A DNA stretch of 64,000 nucleotides from Herbihabitans rhizosphaerae (GCF_004216555.1 NZ_SGWQ01000012.1:100798-164797); one strand, 5' to 3'. Shown: positions 32,678 to 41,905, counted from the stretch's first letter. The notes: a model not told the origin generated them from the sequence alone. Numbers and translations: made by a program.

Positions 32678-33241
32678 TCAGCCCTCGACCCAGTTGATCG
32701 GGTTGTCCGCCCAGTCCTCGTCGTCCTCGGCGGCCGGCCGGGGCGGGGCGGGCGCGTGCCGGGGAGCCGGCTCGACGTCGTCCTCGATCTCGCCGAAGGA
32801 GTACACGGCCGGGTCCGCGTTGGGCTCCGGGCGCCGCGGGGTGGACCGCTGCGTGGGCGCACGGTCGACCAGCGGCTCGAACAACGGCTCCTCGGGTTGT
32901 TCGGCGACCGGGGCCGGCGCGGGAACCGGCCGCGTCTGGGGTGCGGTCCGCACGATGGGGCGCGGCGGCGGAGGTGGCTCGGGTGCCGGCTCGGGCTCGT
33001 CGTGCAGCAGGATCTCCTCGGCGAGCACCTGCGCCGCCTCCGCGGCCCGCGCCTGCGCGCGCTGGATGCAGCCGAGCACGGTCGGGCCGACGCGCACCGG
33101 CGGGATCGCGCCGAGTTCCGGCGTCGTCACCAGCTCCACGACCACGCCCTCGCCGTCCACGGTGACGCGCACGCCGGGCTCGCTCTCCGACACCCGCAGC
33201 GCGGCGGTTCTCCTGTTCAATTCGGCGAAACTGTCGGACAT
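32678..33241 (-). CDS. YbaB/EbfC-like protein with long Pro-rich tail
   Basis: A 187-aa protein starting at ATG 33241. Residues 1-75 (MSDSFAELNRRTAALRVSES, VRVTVDGEGVVVELV, CIQRAQARAAEAAQVLAEEI) resemble the nucleoid-associated YbaB/EbfC fold, which binds DNA as a dimer. Residues 80-187 are disordered, rich in Pro, Glu and Ala, and end EDDEDWADNPINWVEG. Similar proteins are common in actinobacteria beside secretion or unknown genes. Function is not established. Confidence 0.55.
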   Translation of the reverse strand: MSDSFAELNRRTAALRVSESEPGVRVTVDGEGVVVELVTTPELGAIPPVRVGPTVLGCIQRAQARAAEAAQVLAEEILLHDEPEPAPEPPPPPRPIVRTAPQTRPVPAPAPVAEQPEEPLFEPLVDRAPTQRSTPRRPEPNADPAVYSFGEIEDDVEPAPRHAPAPPRPAAEDDEDWADNPINWVEG

Positions 33242-33437
33242 CGCGGCGGGCCCCTCTCCCGTTCGTATTGCACATGACCACGTTGCAACTGTAACGACTT
33301 GTTGTAGCTGACGGCCAGACGGCGCGATCGGTTCCGTTGATTTCCAACAGACCTCGAGCCGGTGTGACCTGGTCGTACACGGTGTGCAGCTGAAAAGCTG
33401 ATAGAAAGACCGCAGTCGAGGAAGTGCGGAGGATCTG

Positions 33438-34649
33438 ATGCGAGACGCGGTGATCTGCGAACCGCTGCGAACACCGGTCGGGCGGCTCGGCGGCGCGTTG
33501 AAGGCCGTGCAGGCGCACGAACTGGCCGCCGCCGTCATCACCGCGCTGCTCGAGCGGACCGGCCTGCCGCCCGACGCGGTAGACGAGGTGATCCTCGGCC
33601 AGTCCTACGTCAGCGGCGAGGCGCCCGCGATCGGGCGGGTGGCCGCGCTGGACGCCGGGCTCCCGGTGGAGGTCGGCGGCTCGCAAGTGGACCGGCGGTG
33701 CGGCTCCGGGCTGCAGGCGATCCTGGACGCGGCGATGCAGGTGCAGACCGGCGTCAGCGACGTGGTGCTCGCCGGCGGCGCGGAGAGCATGAGCAACGCC
33801 GTGTTCTACGCGACCGACGCGCGCTACGGCGCCCGCGGCGGCAGCATGGTGCTGCACGACTCGCTGGCTCGCGGTCGGGTCACCGCAGGCGGCAAGCACT
33901 TCCCGGTGCCCGGCGGGATGCTCGAGACGGCGGAGAATCTGCGCCGCGAGTACCGCGTCCCGCGCACCGAGCAGGACGAACTGGCCCTGCGGTCGCACCA
34001 GCGGGCGGTGGCCGCGCAGACCGACGGCCGGTTCGCCGAGGAGATCGTGCCGGTGACGATCAGGGGCAGGCGCGGCGAGTCCATTGTGGACACCGACGAG
34101 CACCCGCGCGCGGACAGCTCGCTGGAGTCGCTCGGCGGGTTGAAGCCGATCATGGTGAAGGACGATCCGGAGGCGACGGTCACCGCGGGCAACGCCAGCG
34201 GGCAGAACGACGGCGCCGCCGTGTGCGTGGTGACGCACCCGGCCCGAGCGGCCGAACTCGGCCTGAAACCGTTGGCGCGCCTGGTTTCCTGGGCCCGCGC
34301 CGGGGTGCCGCCGCGCACCATGGGCATCGGCCCGGTGCCGGCCACCGCGACCGCGCTGGACCGCGCCGGATTGAAGCTGGCCGACGTCGACCTGATCGAG
34401 CTGAACGAGGCGTTCGCCGCGCAGGTGCTGGCGGTCACCAGGGAATGGGCGTTCACCGATGCCGACTGGGCGCGCACCAATGTCAACGGCTCCGGCATCT
34501 CGCTCGGCCACCCGATCGGCGCGACCGGCGGGCGGATCGTCGCCACACTGCTGCGCGAGATGCGCCGGCGCGGCGCGCGCTACGGGCTGGAGACGATGTG
34601 CATCGGCGGCGGTCAGGGGCTCGCCGCCGTGTTCGAGACCGTCGGATAG
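33438..34649 (+). CDS. thiolase family acetyl-CoA acyltransferase
   Basis: A 403-aa thiolase with the catalytic Cys in VDRRCGSGLQAILDA, His in ISLGHPIGATGGRIV and Cys in ETMCIGGGQGLA. Its NVNGSGISLGHP and VDLIELNEAF regions place it with degradative (FadA-like) thiolases, distinct from the biosynthetic-type enzyme at 29956. It cleaves 3-oxoacyl-CoA with CoA, or the reverse. GGAGGATCTG precedes the ATG. It stands alone on this strand. Confidence 0.88.
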   Translation: MRDAVICEPLRTPVGRLGGALKAVQAHELAAAVITALLERTGLPPDAVDEVILGQSYVSGEAPAIGRVAALDAGLPVEVGGSQVDRRCGSGLQAILDAAMQVQTGVSDVVLAGGAESMSNAVFYATDARYGARGGSMVLHDSLARGRVTAGGKHFPVPGGMLETAENLRREYRVPRTEQDELALRSHQRAVAAQTDGRFAEEIVPVTIRGRRGESIVDTDEHPRADSSLESLGGLKPIMVKDDPEATVTAGNASGQNDGAAVCVVTHPARAAELGLKPLARLVSWARAGVPPRTMGIGPVPATATALDRAGLKLADVDLIELNEAFAAQVLAVTREWAFTDADWARTNVNGSGISLGHPIGATGGRIVATLLREMRRRGARYGLETMCIGGGQGLAAVFETVG

Positions 34650-34661
34650 AGCCCGTCCGGC

Positions 34662-35210
34662 TCAGCGTTTGAGCGTGAAGGTGAAGTCGCCGGAGAGCTT
34701 GCCGCTCAGCCGGACCGCCGACACGAGCCTTCCGTCCGCGAGCAGCCTCTCGACCTCGGCCCGCGAAAGACCGCACCCTTCGGCGATCAGTCGCACCGGC
34801 CGGACAGGGATCCGTGCCGCGAAGCGGACCGCGACGTCGATCACCTCGCGGCCCAGGTAATCCGCTCCGCCGGTGTCGAGACGCCAGGCGTCGTCCCAGT
34901 CCAGCGCGATGCGATTGCGGCGCAGCACGACCGAATCCTGGAGCAGCTCAGCCGCCAGGCCGGGGTCGTTGTCATGCAGCCGGTCCAGCAGCTCAGGTCG
35001 TACGGAGCGCACCTTCACCCGCTCGAGGACCGTGAGCTTCGTGGTCTCCCCGCACGCGGTACAGAGCGCGAGGAGCCAGGCGTCGATGAGCTTGTGGTTA
35101 GCGTTGACGCGAAATTTGCCGCCTGTCCGGAAGCGCTCGGACCCGCACACGTGGCAACGGCGGCGAACGAGCGGCAGACAGACGGGTTCGACTACCCAGT
35201 TTTCGAGCAT
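34662..35210 (-). CDS. DUF1062 family protein
   Basis: A 182-aa protein opening with ENWVVEPVCLPLVRRRCHVC, then FRTGGKFRVNANHKLIDAWL and LCTACGETTKL, the Cys and KFR(V/I)NA features of DUF1062. The two CxxC pairs suggest a zinc site. The C-terminal part has an HTH-like helix pair (EGCGLSRAEVERLLADGRLV). Function unknown. It converges on the thiolase gene, 12 bp away. Confidence 0.75.
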   Translation of the reverse strand: MLENWVVEPVCLPLVRRRCHVCGSERFRTGGKFRVNANHKLIDAWLLALCTACGETTKLTVLERVKVRSVRPELLDRLHDNDPGLAAELLQDSVVLRRNRIALDWDDAWRLDTGGADYLGREVIDVAVRFAARIPVRPVRLIAEGCGLSRAEVERLLADGRLVSAVRLSGKLSGDFTFTLKR

Positions 35211-35413
35211 GGAAGTACACCGGTCTCAGTGAGAAATCCGCAGCAAAAGGAAGCGCGGCGCACATGCGCGACGCGCGACGAATCAGCGCTTGGGAGGTCT
35301 CACCGGATGTACAACGGCACGTCCTTGACTAGACGACTCGGCTCGGCAGCACGGTAATCGCGCACAGCGGCGCTGCTCCACTGGTTTTCGGGCGGGCCGG
35401 TTACCCTCGACGT

Positions 35414-35944
35414 GTGAGCGCAGAGGGGTTCTCGCTGTTCGACACGCGGATCGGCACGTGTGCCGTGGCGTGGGGCGAGCACGGGATCGTCGGCCTCGGG
35501 CTGCCCGAGTCCACCGCCGGTGGGACGCGCGCGCGGATGCGCCGCCGCTTCCCGGACGCGCCCGAGGCCGAGCCGCCGTCATCGGTGACCGACGCGATCA
35601 CGGCGATGGTGGCGCTGCTGTCCGGGGAGGCGGCCGACCTCGACGGTGTGGCGCTGGACATGGACGGCGTGCCGGAGTTCCACCGCCGGGTGTACGAGGT
35701 GACCAGGGCGATCCCGCCCGGCGACACGATGACCTACGGCGAGATCGCCACCCAACTCGGTGATCCCGGCTCAGCGCGCGCGGTCGGCCAGGCGCTCGGC
35801 GCGAACCCGTTCCCGATCGTGATCCCGTGCCACCGGGTGCTCGCCGCGGGCGGCAAGGCCGGCGGGTTCTCCGCGAACGGCGGCACCGCCACCAAGATGC
35901 GCATGCTCACCATCGAAGGCGCGCTGCCACCCACCTTGTTCTGA
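35414..35944 (+). CDS. ogt: methylated-DNA--protein-cysteine methyltransferase
   Basis: A 176-aa protein with the active-site motif IVIPCHRVLAAGGKAGGFSA, in which the Cys accepts the alkyl group from O6-alkylguanine. The helix-turn-helix DNA-binding segment is TYGEIATQLGDPGSARAVGQ. It repairs alkylation damage irreversibly. The start is GTG 35414. No ada-type regulator is adjacent. Confidence 0.9.
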   Translation: MSAEGFSLFDTRIGTCAVAWGEHGIVGLGLPESTAGGTRARMRRRFPDAPEAEPPSSVTDAITAMVALLSGEAADLDGVALDMDGVPEFHRRVYEVTRAIPPGDTMTYGEIATQLGDPGSARAVGQALGANPFPIVIPCHRVLAAGGKAGGFSANGGTATKMRMLTIEGALPPTLF

Positions 35945-36133
35945 GACAGCGCCGCACAACGCCGTCCTGCCCGGGACTTGACATCTGTCCAGGCGCCGTC
36001 GACGTACTTTAGCCCGCTAAAGTCCCACGCCCACGGAGAAAGCCCAGGTCAGACAAGATCAACAGGTGGTGGGAAACGTGAAGGTGGTGCACGTCCGGCG
36101 GTGGGCGGCGGCGAGGTCACCCTCACGGCACTG

Positions 36134-36346
36134 CTAAGGCCAGCGGCCGATCAGGCCGAGCAGGCGTTCTTGGGGTGTCGCGCCGGCCGGGACGGGCACC
36201 TCGGGGCCGAAGACCTCGATGCCGGGGCCGAACGCGTCCGGGGTGCGGTACTTCTCCATGGTTTCCGGCGGAATGGACGACGTGCTGGCCAGCAGGCGTT
36301 CGACGGTCTCGGCGCGTCTTCGGTATCGGCCGGTGATCTCGCCCAT
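36134..36346 (-). CDS. small hypothetical protein
   Basis: A 70-aa protein (MGEITGRYRRRAETVERLLA) supported by a strong AAGGAGAA ribosome-binding site 6 bases upstream. The rest is acidic and Pro/Gly-rich without a recognised domain. It starts 27 bp after the stop of the M15 lipoprotein gene and is probably co-transcribed. Confidence 0.6.
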   Translation of the reverse strand: MGEITGRYRRRAETVERLLASTSSIPPETMEKYRTPDAFGPGIEVFGPEVPVPAGATPQERLLGLIGRWP

Positions 36347-36373
36347 GGCGATTCTCCTTACCCGGCAAGGATT

Positions 36374-37264
36374 TCAGTTGCCTGTCGCGGTGAAGTGCTG
36401 GATGTCCAGTGGTGAGGTCCAGGTGCCGCCCCAGCCCCAGCCGATCACGGCGAAGGACCGCACGGCGACGTCACCGGCGAACACCATTCCCGGTCGCGCC
36501 ACCCGTCTGTCCACATAGGATGACGCCAGCTCGGGCAGCACGAGGTTGCCCTTCACGTACGGGTTGCAGAACGGGTTGAGGTCGATCGCCAGCCCGAACG
36601 CGTGCGCCGACCAGTGGTTCAGCCCGGTCGCGGGGCGGCACACGAACGCCGTGGTGTTGTTGCCGTCCCCGGTCGGATGCAGGGTCAGCTCCGGCCGCGC
36701 CACCACGCGCATCTCCTCGATCGGGAAGCGCGCCGCGTACAGCCGCTCGAACACGCGCGCCACGGCGTCGGCCACCCGCGCGTTGACGATCATCTCGCCG
36801 GTGTGCGGGCGGTCGTCGAAGCCCCAGAACGACAGGCGCAGGTAGCGCAGATCGTCCGGCCGCACCGGGCAGCCCGGCTGCCAGGTGCTCCTGGCCAGCA
36901 CGGTGGCCGGCACCGGTGTCACGGACGCGGCGAAGCGCCCGCCGGCCGGCGGCGGGAACATGTCCGGCGAGGGCAGCCGGCGCCGGGCCAGCTCCGCCGG
37001 AGTGGGCCTGACCTGGCCGAATCCGTCCGGTCGCAGCGGCAGCGGAGTCGCCCCGATCCGCCAGCTCGGTGGGGTCGGTACCGGCACCGGGCTGGCCGGC
37101 GCGACCGGTGGCGGCGGCGCCTGCACGGCGGACGGCGGGGTCGCCGGCGTGATCACGGGCGGAGTCGGCGAGGTCGACGGGGACGGTGGCGCCGCCTGCG
37201 GCGTGTCACACGCCGCGACGACGGCGATGGCCAGCGTCGTGATCAGAACCGTTCGCACCCGCAC
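36374..37264 (-). CDS. lipoprotein, M15-type D-Ala-D-Ala carboxypeptidase family
   Basis: A 296-aa protein with a lipoprotein signal (TTLAIAVVAACDT, lipidated Cys19). A Pro/Thr-rich linker to about residue 75 spans the cell wall zone. The M15 peptidase domain carries the zinc-ligand region NHWSAHAFGLAIDLNPFCNP and the final His in PLDIQHFTATG. It would trim peptidoglycan stem peptides outside the membrane. It is divergent from the GNAT gene, 46 bp away. Confidence 0.85.
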   Translation of the reverse strand: MRVRTVLITTLAIAVVAACDTPQAAPPSPSTSPTPPVITPATPPSAVQAPPPPVAPASPVPVPTPPSWRIGATPLPLRPDGFGQVRPTPAELARRRLPSPDMFPPPAGGRFAASVTPVPATVLARSTWQPGCPVRPDDLRYLRLSFWGFDDRPHTGEMIVNARVADAVARVFERLYAARFPIEEMRVVARPELTLHPTGDGNNTTAFVCRPATGLNHWSAHAFGLAIDLNPFCNPYVKGNLVLPELASSYVDRRVARPGMVFAGDVAVRSFAVIGWGWGGTWTSPLDIQHFTATGN

Positions 37265-37310
37265 CCGACCAGCGTGGCACGGATCCGCGCGGCGGTGCTA
37301 TCAAGGACCG

Positions 37311-37763
37311 GTGAGCGAGATCCACCGCGCGTCGGGGAGCGAGCTGTCCGCGAAGGACCTGCACGACATCCTCGAGCTGCGCGTCCGCGTGTTCGTCGTC
37401 GAGCAGACCTGCCCGTACCAGGAGATCGACGGGCGGGACCTGGACGCGAGCACCCGGCACCTGTGGTTGCGGGCTGGCGCGTCGAAACCGTTGGCATACC
37501 TGCGAATTCTCCGGCCGGTGGACGCGCCCGTGCGGATCGGACGCGTGGTCACCGCACCGGAGGAGCGCGGCCGGGGGCTCAGCGCGACGCTGATGGCCGA
37601 GGCGCTCGCGGAGATCGGCGACCAGGAGGCCGTGCTCGACGCGCAGGTGGTCGCGCAGGGGCTCTACGCGAAGTTCGGCTTCCTCGCCGAGGGGGAGCCG
37701 TTCGACGAGGACGGCATCCCGCACATCACGATGCGGCGGCACCCGGTGGCGCACACCGTGTGA
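37311..37763 (+). CDS. ElaA-like GNAT acetyltransferase
   Basis: A 150-aa protein. The start VSEIHRASGSELSAKDLHDI is followed by the ElaA signature LRVRVFVVEQTCPYQEIDGR. The acetyl-CoA loop is RVVTAPEERGRGLSATLM. Substrate unknown. The GTG start is preceded by AAGGA; longer frames upstream are antisense to the lipoprotein gene. The last 38 bp overlap the convergent BioF-like gene. Confidence 0.85.
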   Translation: MSEIHRASGSELSAKDLHDILELRVRVFVVEQTCPYQEIDGRDLDASTRHLWLRAGASKPLAYLRILRPVDAPVRIGRVVTAPEERGRGLSATLMAEALAEIGDQEAVLDAQVVAQGLYAKFGFLAEGEPFDEDGIPHITMRRHPVAHTV

Positions 37764-38895
37764 TCACCTCGACCGCGCGCTCCACATCGGCTTCGCTGAG
37801 GTCCGCGCGCGCGGCCAACCGCAGCCGGGACACCTTGTCCGGCACCGACGGCGGGCGGAAACAGCCGACCCACACCCCGGCGGCGCGGCAGTCGTCCGCC
37901 CAGGTCACCGCGGCCTCGGGGGACGGCGCGCGCACCGAGATCACCGTCGCGTCCGGCAGGCTGGCGGCCAGGCCCGCCGCCCGCAGGCCGTTGGCCAGGT
38001 TCGCGGCGTTGTCCAGTGCGCGGGTGGCCCGTTCCGGCTCCTCGCGCAGCACCGACAGCGCGGTCAGCGCCGCGGCGACGCTGGCCGGCGCGAGGCCGGT
38101 GTCGAAGATGAAGCTGCGCGCGTGGTCCACCAGATGGCGGATCACCCGGCGCGGGCCGAGTACCGCTCCTCCTTGTGCGCCAAGGGATTTCGACAGCGTC
38201 ATGGTCGTCACGACGTCCGGCCCGCCGATCAGCCCGGCGGCCGCGACCGCACCCCGGCCGCCGTCGCCGAGCACGCCGAAGCCGTGCGCGTCGTCCACCA
38301 CGAGCCCGGCTCCGGTGCGCCGGCAGGCCGCCGCCAACTCGGGCAGCGGGCCGAGATCGCCGTCCACGCTGAAGATCGAGTCGGTGACCACCAGCGCGCG
38401 CTCGGTGCGGCGGGTGGTCAGCGCGTGCTCCACCGCACCCGGATCGGCGTGCCCCACCACGGCCACCTCGGCGCGGGACAGCCGGCAGCCGTCGATCAGC
38501 GACGCGTGCACGAAGGAGTCGGACACGATCGAGCTGCCGCGCCCGCCGAGCGAGGTCACCACGCCGAGGTTGGCCGCGAACCCGGAGGAGAACACCAGCG
38601 CGGACTGGGTGCCGCAGAACCTCGCCAGCTCGTACTCCAGCTCGGCGTGCAGCTCGGTGCTTCCGGTGACCAGCCGCGACCCGGTCGAGCCGGCGCCCCA
38701 GCGCAGGGCGGCGGCGGCCGCGGCGCCGGTCACCCGCTTGTCCCTGGCCAGGCCGAGGTAGTCGTTGCCGGCAAGGTCGAGCAGGTCGGAGTCGCTGCGC
38801 CGGGGGCGTAACTGGCGTCGGAGGCCGGCACGGCCGCGCTCCTCGGCCAGCGTGTCCAACCAGGCGAACACGTCATCGGGGTCGCGTCGGGTCAC
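37726..38895 (-). CDS. bioF: 8-amino-7-oxononanoate synthase-like PLP enzyme
   Basis: A 389-aa alpha-oxoamine synthase with DLAGNDYLGLARDKRV, GSTGSRLVTGSTELHAELE, DDAHGFGVLGDGGRG and the PLP-binding Lys in TLSKSLGAQGGAVL. BioF joins pimeloyl thioester and alanine in biotin synthesis. No other biotin gene is in the window, so a related oxoamine synthase activity cannot be excluded. Confidence 0.85.
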   Translation of the reverse strand: MTRRDPDDVFAWLDTLAEERGRAGLRRQLRPRRSDSDLLDLAGNDYLGLARDKRVTGAAAAAALRWGAGSTGSRLVTGSTELHAELEYELARFCGTQSALVFSSGFAANLGVVTSLGGRGSSIVSDSFVHASLIDGCRLSRAEVAVVGHADPGAVEHALTTRRTERALVVTDSIFSVDGDLGPLPELAAACRRTGAGLVVDDAHGFGVLGDGGRGAVAAAGLIGGPDVVTTMTLSKSLGAQGGAVLGPRRVIRHLVDHARSFIFDTGLAPASVAAALTALSVLREEPERATRALDNAANLANGLRAAGLAASLPDATVISVRAPSPEAAVTWADDCRAAGVWVGCFRPPSVPDKVSRLRLAARADLSEADVERAVEVITRCAPPGAAAS

Positions 38896-38954
38896 GGCTC
38901 GAGTCTCGCATCACGGCGGACCGGCACGGGTGTGGGATGCGATACGGTCGCGTC

Positions 38955-39689
38955 GTGAGTGACACCGCGTCTGATCTGGCACAGATGCCCGAGGACTGGG
39001 AGCGGGCGCTGGCCGTCGTGGCTCACCCGGACGACCTGGAGTACGGCGCGTCCTCGGCCATCGCGCGCTGGGCCGAGCAGGGCAAGTCGGTGGTCTACCT
39101 GCTGGTGACCCGCGGCGAGGCGGGTATCGACGGGATCGCGCCCGCGGAGTGCGGTGCGCTGCGCGAGCGGGAGCAGATCGAGGCGGCGGCCGTGGTCGGC
39201 GTGCGGGAGGTCGAGTTCCTCGATCACCGCGACGGCGTGATCGAGTACGGGTTGCCGCTGCGGGCCGACATCGCCACCGCGATCCGCCGGCACCGCCCGG
39301 AGTTGATGATCACCCTCAACCACCGGGACACCTGGGGCGGCACCTTCCGCAACTCGCCGGATCACCGCAACGTGGGCCTGGCCGTGCTGGACGCGGTCGG
39401 TGACGCCGCCAACCGGTGGATCTTCCCCGAGCGGATCACCGAGGACGCCCAGCCGTGGAACGGTGTGCGCTGGGTGGCCGTCGCGGGTTCGGCGGAGGCG
39501 AGTCACGCCGTCGAGATCACCGACACGCTCGACAAGGGCGTGGCGTCGCTGGAGGCGCATCGCGCGTATCTGGACGGCCTCAGCGGTGACATGGGGGACA
39601 CCGGCTTCCTGCGCACGGTCGCCGAGGACACCGCTCGACGGTTCGGTGGACGGTTGGCCACCGCATTCGAGCTGATCTCCTTCTCCTGA
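38955..39689 (+). CDS. PIG-L family deacetylase
   Basis: A 244-aa protein (GTG 38955; the ATG at 38937 is an alternative). The zinc-binding motif is VVAHPDDLEYGASSAIARW, with the later His in SPDHRNVGLAV. LNHRDTWGGTFRN lies between. Family members deacetylate N-acetylglucosaminyl substrates, as in mycothiol synthesis (MshB) or natural-product tailoring. No neighbour indicates which applies here. Confidence 0.85.
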   Translation: MSDTASDLAQMPEDWERALAVVAHPDDLEYGASSAIARWAEQGKSVVYLLVTRGEAGIDGIAPAECGALREREQIEAAAVVGVREVEFLDHRDGVIEYGLPLRADIATAIRRHRPELMITLNHRDTWGGTFRNSPDHRNVGLAVLDAVGDAANRWIFPERITEDAQPWNGVRWVAVAGSAEASHAVEITDTLDKGVASLEAHRAYLDGLSGDMGDTGFLRTVAEDTARRFGGRLATAFELISFS

Positions 39690-39907
39690 ATTGGCAAAAG
39701 GGAATTAACTCGCGTTTCATTACCCCTGATCGGGTAGACGTGAGGAGGCCATGCCGTGTCCTTATGTCCAGCTCAACCTGGGGAAATAGGGTGAACCTCA
39801 CCCGAATGGCCTACACCTTCCGACGGTTGTGACCGGGCTTACGCGGCAGGTAGCCATTAACTAGCTCGCGGGACCCCAGCCCGCGTGCCTTCAGGAAGGA
39901 GAACGTT

Positions 39908-40723
39908 ATGGCGAAGGCTTCGCGCCTTGCCGGGCTCGCCGGGGTGGCGGCGGCCGTGCTTGCGGCAGGGTTCGCGACCGTCGGGGTCGCCGATGCGGCA
40001 CCTCAGCAGGACAACGGCCCGGTACGGCCGTTCATCGTGGGTGGCGAGGACACCACGACCGACGAGAATCCGTTCGTCGTGGCTCTGCTCACCCCGGACG
40101 GCCAGCAGTTCTGTGGCGGCTCGCTGGTCGCCAAGAACAAGGTCGTCACCGCTGCGCACTGCACTCAGGGTTCGCAGCCCGCCGACATCCAGGTCGTCGC
40201 CGGCCGCACCAAGATGTCGAGCCAGGACGGCAAGGTTTCCAAGGTCACCAACGTCTGGGTGCACCCCGAGTACACCGACGCCGTGAAGGGCTTCGACGTC
40301 TCGGTTCTGACGCTGGAGACCGAGCTGGACTTCAAGCCCGTCGAGCTGGCCAAGGCCGACGACCCGGGCTACGCGGAGGGCAAGGAGGCCCTGATTCTCG
40401 GATGGGGCAACACGTCCGAGGGTGGCGGCCAGGCCGACAATCTGCAGAAGGCCGCCGTTCCGGTGACCTCGGTCGACTACTGCAAGAAGGCTTACCCGGA
40501 GCTGGTCGCGGACGCCAGCGTGTGTGCGGGCAAGCCGGAGGGTGGCGTGGACACCTGCCAGGGTGACTCCGGCGGCCCGATCGTGGTCGAGGGCAAGCTG
40601 ATCGGCGCGACGTCGTGGGGCGAGGGCTGTGCCCGTCCGGAGAAGCCGGGCGTGTACGCCAAGATCGGCACGTACTACGACGCGTTGATGGAGCAGATCG
40701 GTGGTGGCGGCACGCGCCGCTGA
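39908..40723 (+). CDS. secreted trypsin-like serine protease (S1A)
   Basis: A 271-aa preproprotein. The signal peptide is at residues 1-30 (LAGLAGVAAAVLAAGFATVG), and a short propeptide leads to the mature N-terminus FIVGGEDTT. The triad is His in VVTAAHCTQ, Asp in KGFDVSVLTL and Ser in TCQGDSGGPIV; the Asp six residues before the Ser predicts cleavage after Arg/Lys. Six cysteines can form three disulfides. AAGGAGAACGTT precedes the ATG. A long terminator hairpin follows. Confidence 0.92.
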   Translation: MAKASRLAGLAGVAAAVLAAGFATVGVADAAPQQDNGPVRPFIVGGEDTTTDENPFVVALLTPDGQQFCGGSLVAKNKVVTAAHCTQGSQPADIQVVAGRTKMSSQDGKVSKVTNVWVHPEYTDAVKGFDVSVLTLETELDFKPVELAKADDPGYAEGKEALILGWGNTSEGGGQADNLQKAAVPVTSVDYCKKAYPELVADASVCAGKPEGGVDTCQGDSGGPIVVEGKLIGATSWGEGCARPEKPGVYAKIGTYYDALMEQIGGGGTRR

Positions 40724-40741
40724 TCCGTCTCGAAGACCCGG

Positions 40742-40786
40742 AATCCGGCCGGACAGTCCACTGTGGACCGTCCGGCCGGATTTCTT
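40742..40786 (+). terminator. 41-bp hairpin terminator of the protease gene, containing GTCCACTGTGGAC
   Basis: AATCCGGCCGGAC (40742-40754) pairs with GTCCGGCCGGATT (40770-40782), and the interior is the palindrome GTCCACTGTGGAC (40756-40768), so nearly the whole 41 bp can fold as one hairpin. TTCTT follows. It begins 18 bp after the stop codon. Confidence 0.85.
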
Positions 40787-40980
40787 CGTGCTGGGCTTCT
40801 TCGTGCTGGGGCTTTCGGGGTCCAGGAGTTTCGGGCGATGATCGTGCCCTGGGCCGCCGCCGGCGAGCGCGAGCACATTGGCGAGAGGCTGATCGGCAGT
40901 GCCCGGGGGCCACCACACCTCCTCCCCATACATCGATCCTATCGGTGAAATTGGGGGGTCGCGGGGTATCGCGCGGGATC

Positions 40981-41007
40981 TGTGGACAACTCGGGTCATG
41001 TGGACAA
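40981..41007 (-). promoter_or_regulatory. pair of DnaA-box sequences
   Basis: TGTGGACAA occurs at 40981-40989 and 40999-41007, each the exact reverse complement of the actinobacterial DnaA box TTGTCCACA, with an 18-bp period. A second pair in the opposite orientation lies at 43046-43071. Confidence 0.5.
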
Positions 41008-41026
41008 GTCGCCGGCGCGTCCGAAC

Positions 41027-41905
41027 TCACGGCGTCACGGTGTCGGCGAGCGTGTCCAGGAACGCGCTGGTGAGCACGTCCGGCTCGTCCCGGGTGTAGG
41101 CAGTCAGCATGCGGCGCACGGCGGGCCGGGCGCGCAGGACCACGCCGCCGAATCCGGGCGGGAGCACGTTCGACGGCACCAGCGTCGGCCCGAGCCCGGC
41201 CGCGGCGAGCACCGGCGCGGTCGCGGTCTGTTCGGTCCGGACAGCCGCCCTGGCAACGAATCCGGCTCGTGCGCAGGCCTGGTCGAGCACGTCGGCGAGC
41301 CCGTGGCCCTGCGCGAAGTGCACCCACTCGCGGTCAGCCAGCGTCTCCAGCCGCACGGTCCGTGCGCCGGGCTTCGCGGCCGGATCGCCTGGTGGTAGCA
41401 CGACGACGAACTCCTCGACGCCCAGCTCGCGCACCGGTCCGCGCCAGCCGTCCGGCTGCGGGCCCACCGCGAGGTCGGCCTGGCCTTCGAGCATCGCGGC
41501 GCGCAGCTCGTCGGCGTGCCGGTGCTCGAACAGTCTGATGTGGACATTCGGGTGCTTGTCGCGCCAGGCGCGAAGGGTGGGCGGCAGCACGCCGAGGCTC
41601 ACCGAGTACACGGTGGACAGCCGCAGTTCGGCGTGCAGCAGACCGGCGGCGTGCAGGGCGGCGCACTTGGCGCGCTCGGCTTCCGCGAGGGCCGCCCGCG
41701 CGTGCGGGAGCATGGCGCGCCCCATCGGGGTGAGGCGAACCGAACGGGGCAGCCGCTCCAGCAGCGGGCCGCCGGAGGACCGCTCGAGCGCGCGGATCTG
41801 GTGCGACAGCGCGGGCTGCGTCACGTGCAGGCGCTCGGCGGCACGGGTGAAGGAGCCGGTGTCTGCGACCGTGACGAGGTACTCCAGTTGACGCAGGCTC
41901 GACAT
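41027..41905 (-). CDS. LysR family transcriptional regulator
   Basis: A 292-aa regulator. The N-terminal winged HTH is LRQLEYLVTVADTGSFTRAA, then LHVTQPALSHQIRALERSSG. The effector domain covers residues 90-292. It is divergent from the PRISE-type reductase gene with 70 bp between the start codons, the usual arrangement in which a LysR protein controls both itself and the neighbour. Confidence 0.9.
   Translation of the reverse strand: MSSLRQLEYLVTVADTGSFTRAAERLHVTQPALSHQIRALERSSGGPLLERLPRSVRLTPMGRAMLPHARAALAEAERAKCAALHAAGLLHAELRLSTVYSVSLGVLPPTLRAWRDKHPNVHIRLFEHRHADELRAAMLEGQADLAVGPQPDGWRGPVRELGVEEFVVVLPPGDPAAKPGARTVRLETLADREWVHFAQGHGLADVLDQACARAGFVARAAVRTEQTATAPVLAAAGLGPTLVPSNVLPPGFGGVVLRARPAVRRMLTAYTRDEPDVLTSAFLDTLADTVTP

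Larger units (their letters stand above)
40724..41026. other. 303-bp intergenic region between protease and LysR genes
   Basis: It holds the terminator at its start, a tandem duplication of TTCTTCGTGCTGGG (40782-40795 and 40797-40810, period 15), and two DnaA-box matches near its right end. No gene is apparent. Confidence 0.6.

Noticed and set aside
11261..34649. A polyketide gene cluster, suggested by ccr and the thiolases.
   Set aside because: No ketosynthase, acyl carrier protein or tailoring genes are present; the genes fit primary acyl-CoA metabolism.
36006..36023. Dyad ACTTTAG-CCCG-CTAAAGT between the ogt and the small minus-strand gene.
   Set aside because: It has no promoter to control, no T run as a terminator, and only a 7-bp stem.
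36079..36138. Short frame VKVVHVRRWAAARSPSRHC with a GTG start, like a cysteine-type leader peptide.
   Set aside because: No gene lies downstream on that strand; both neighbours converge on the region. Length is too short to support coding.
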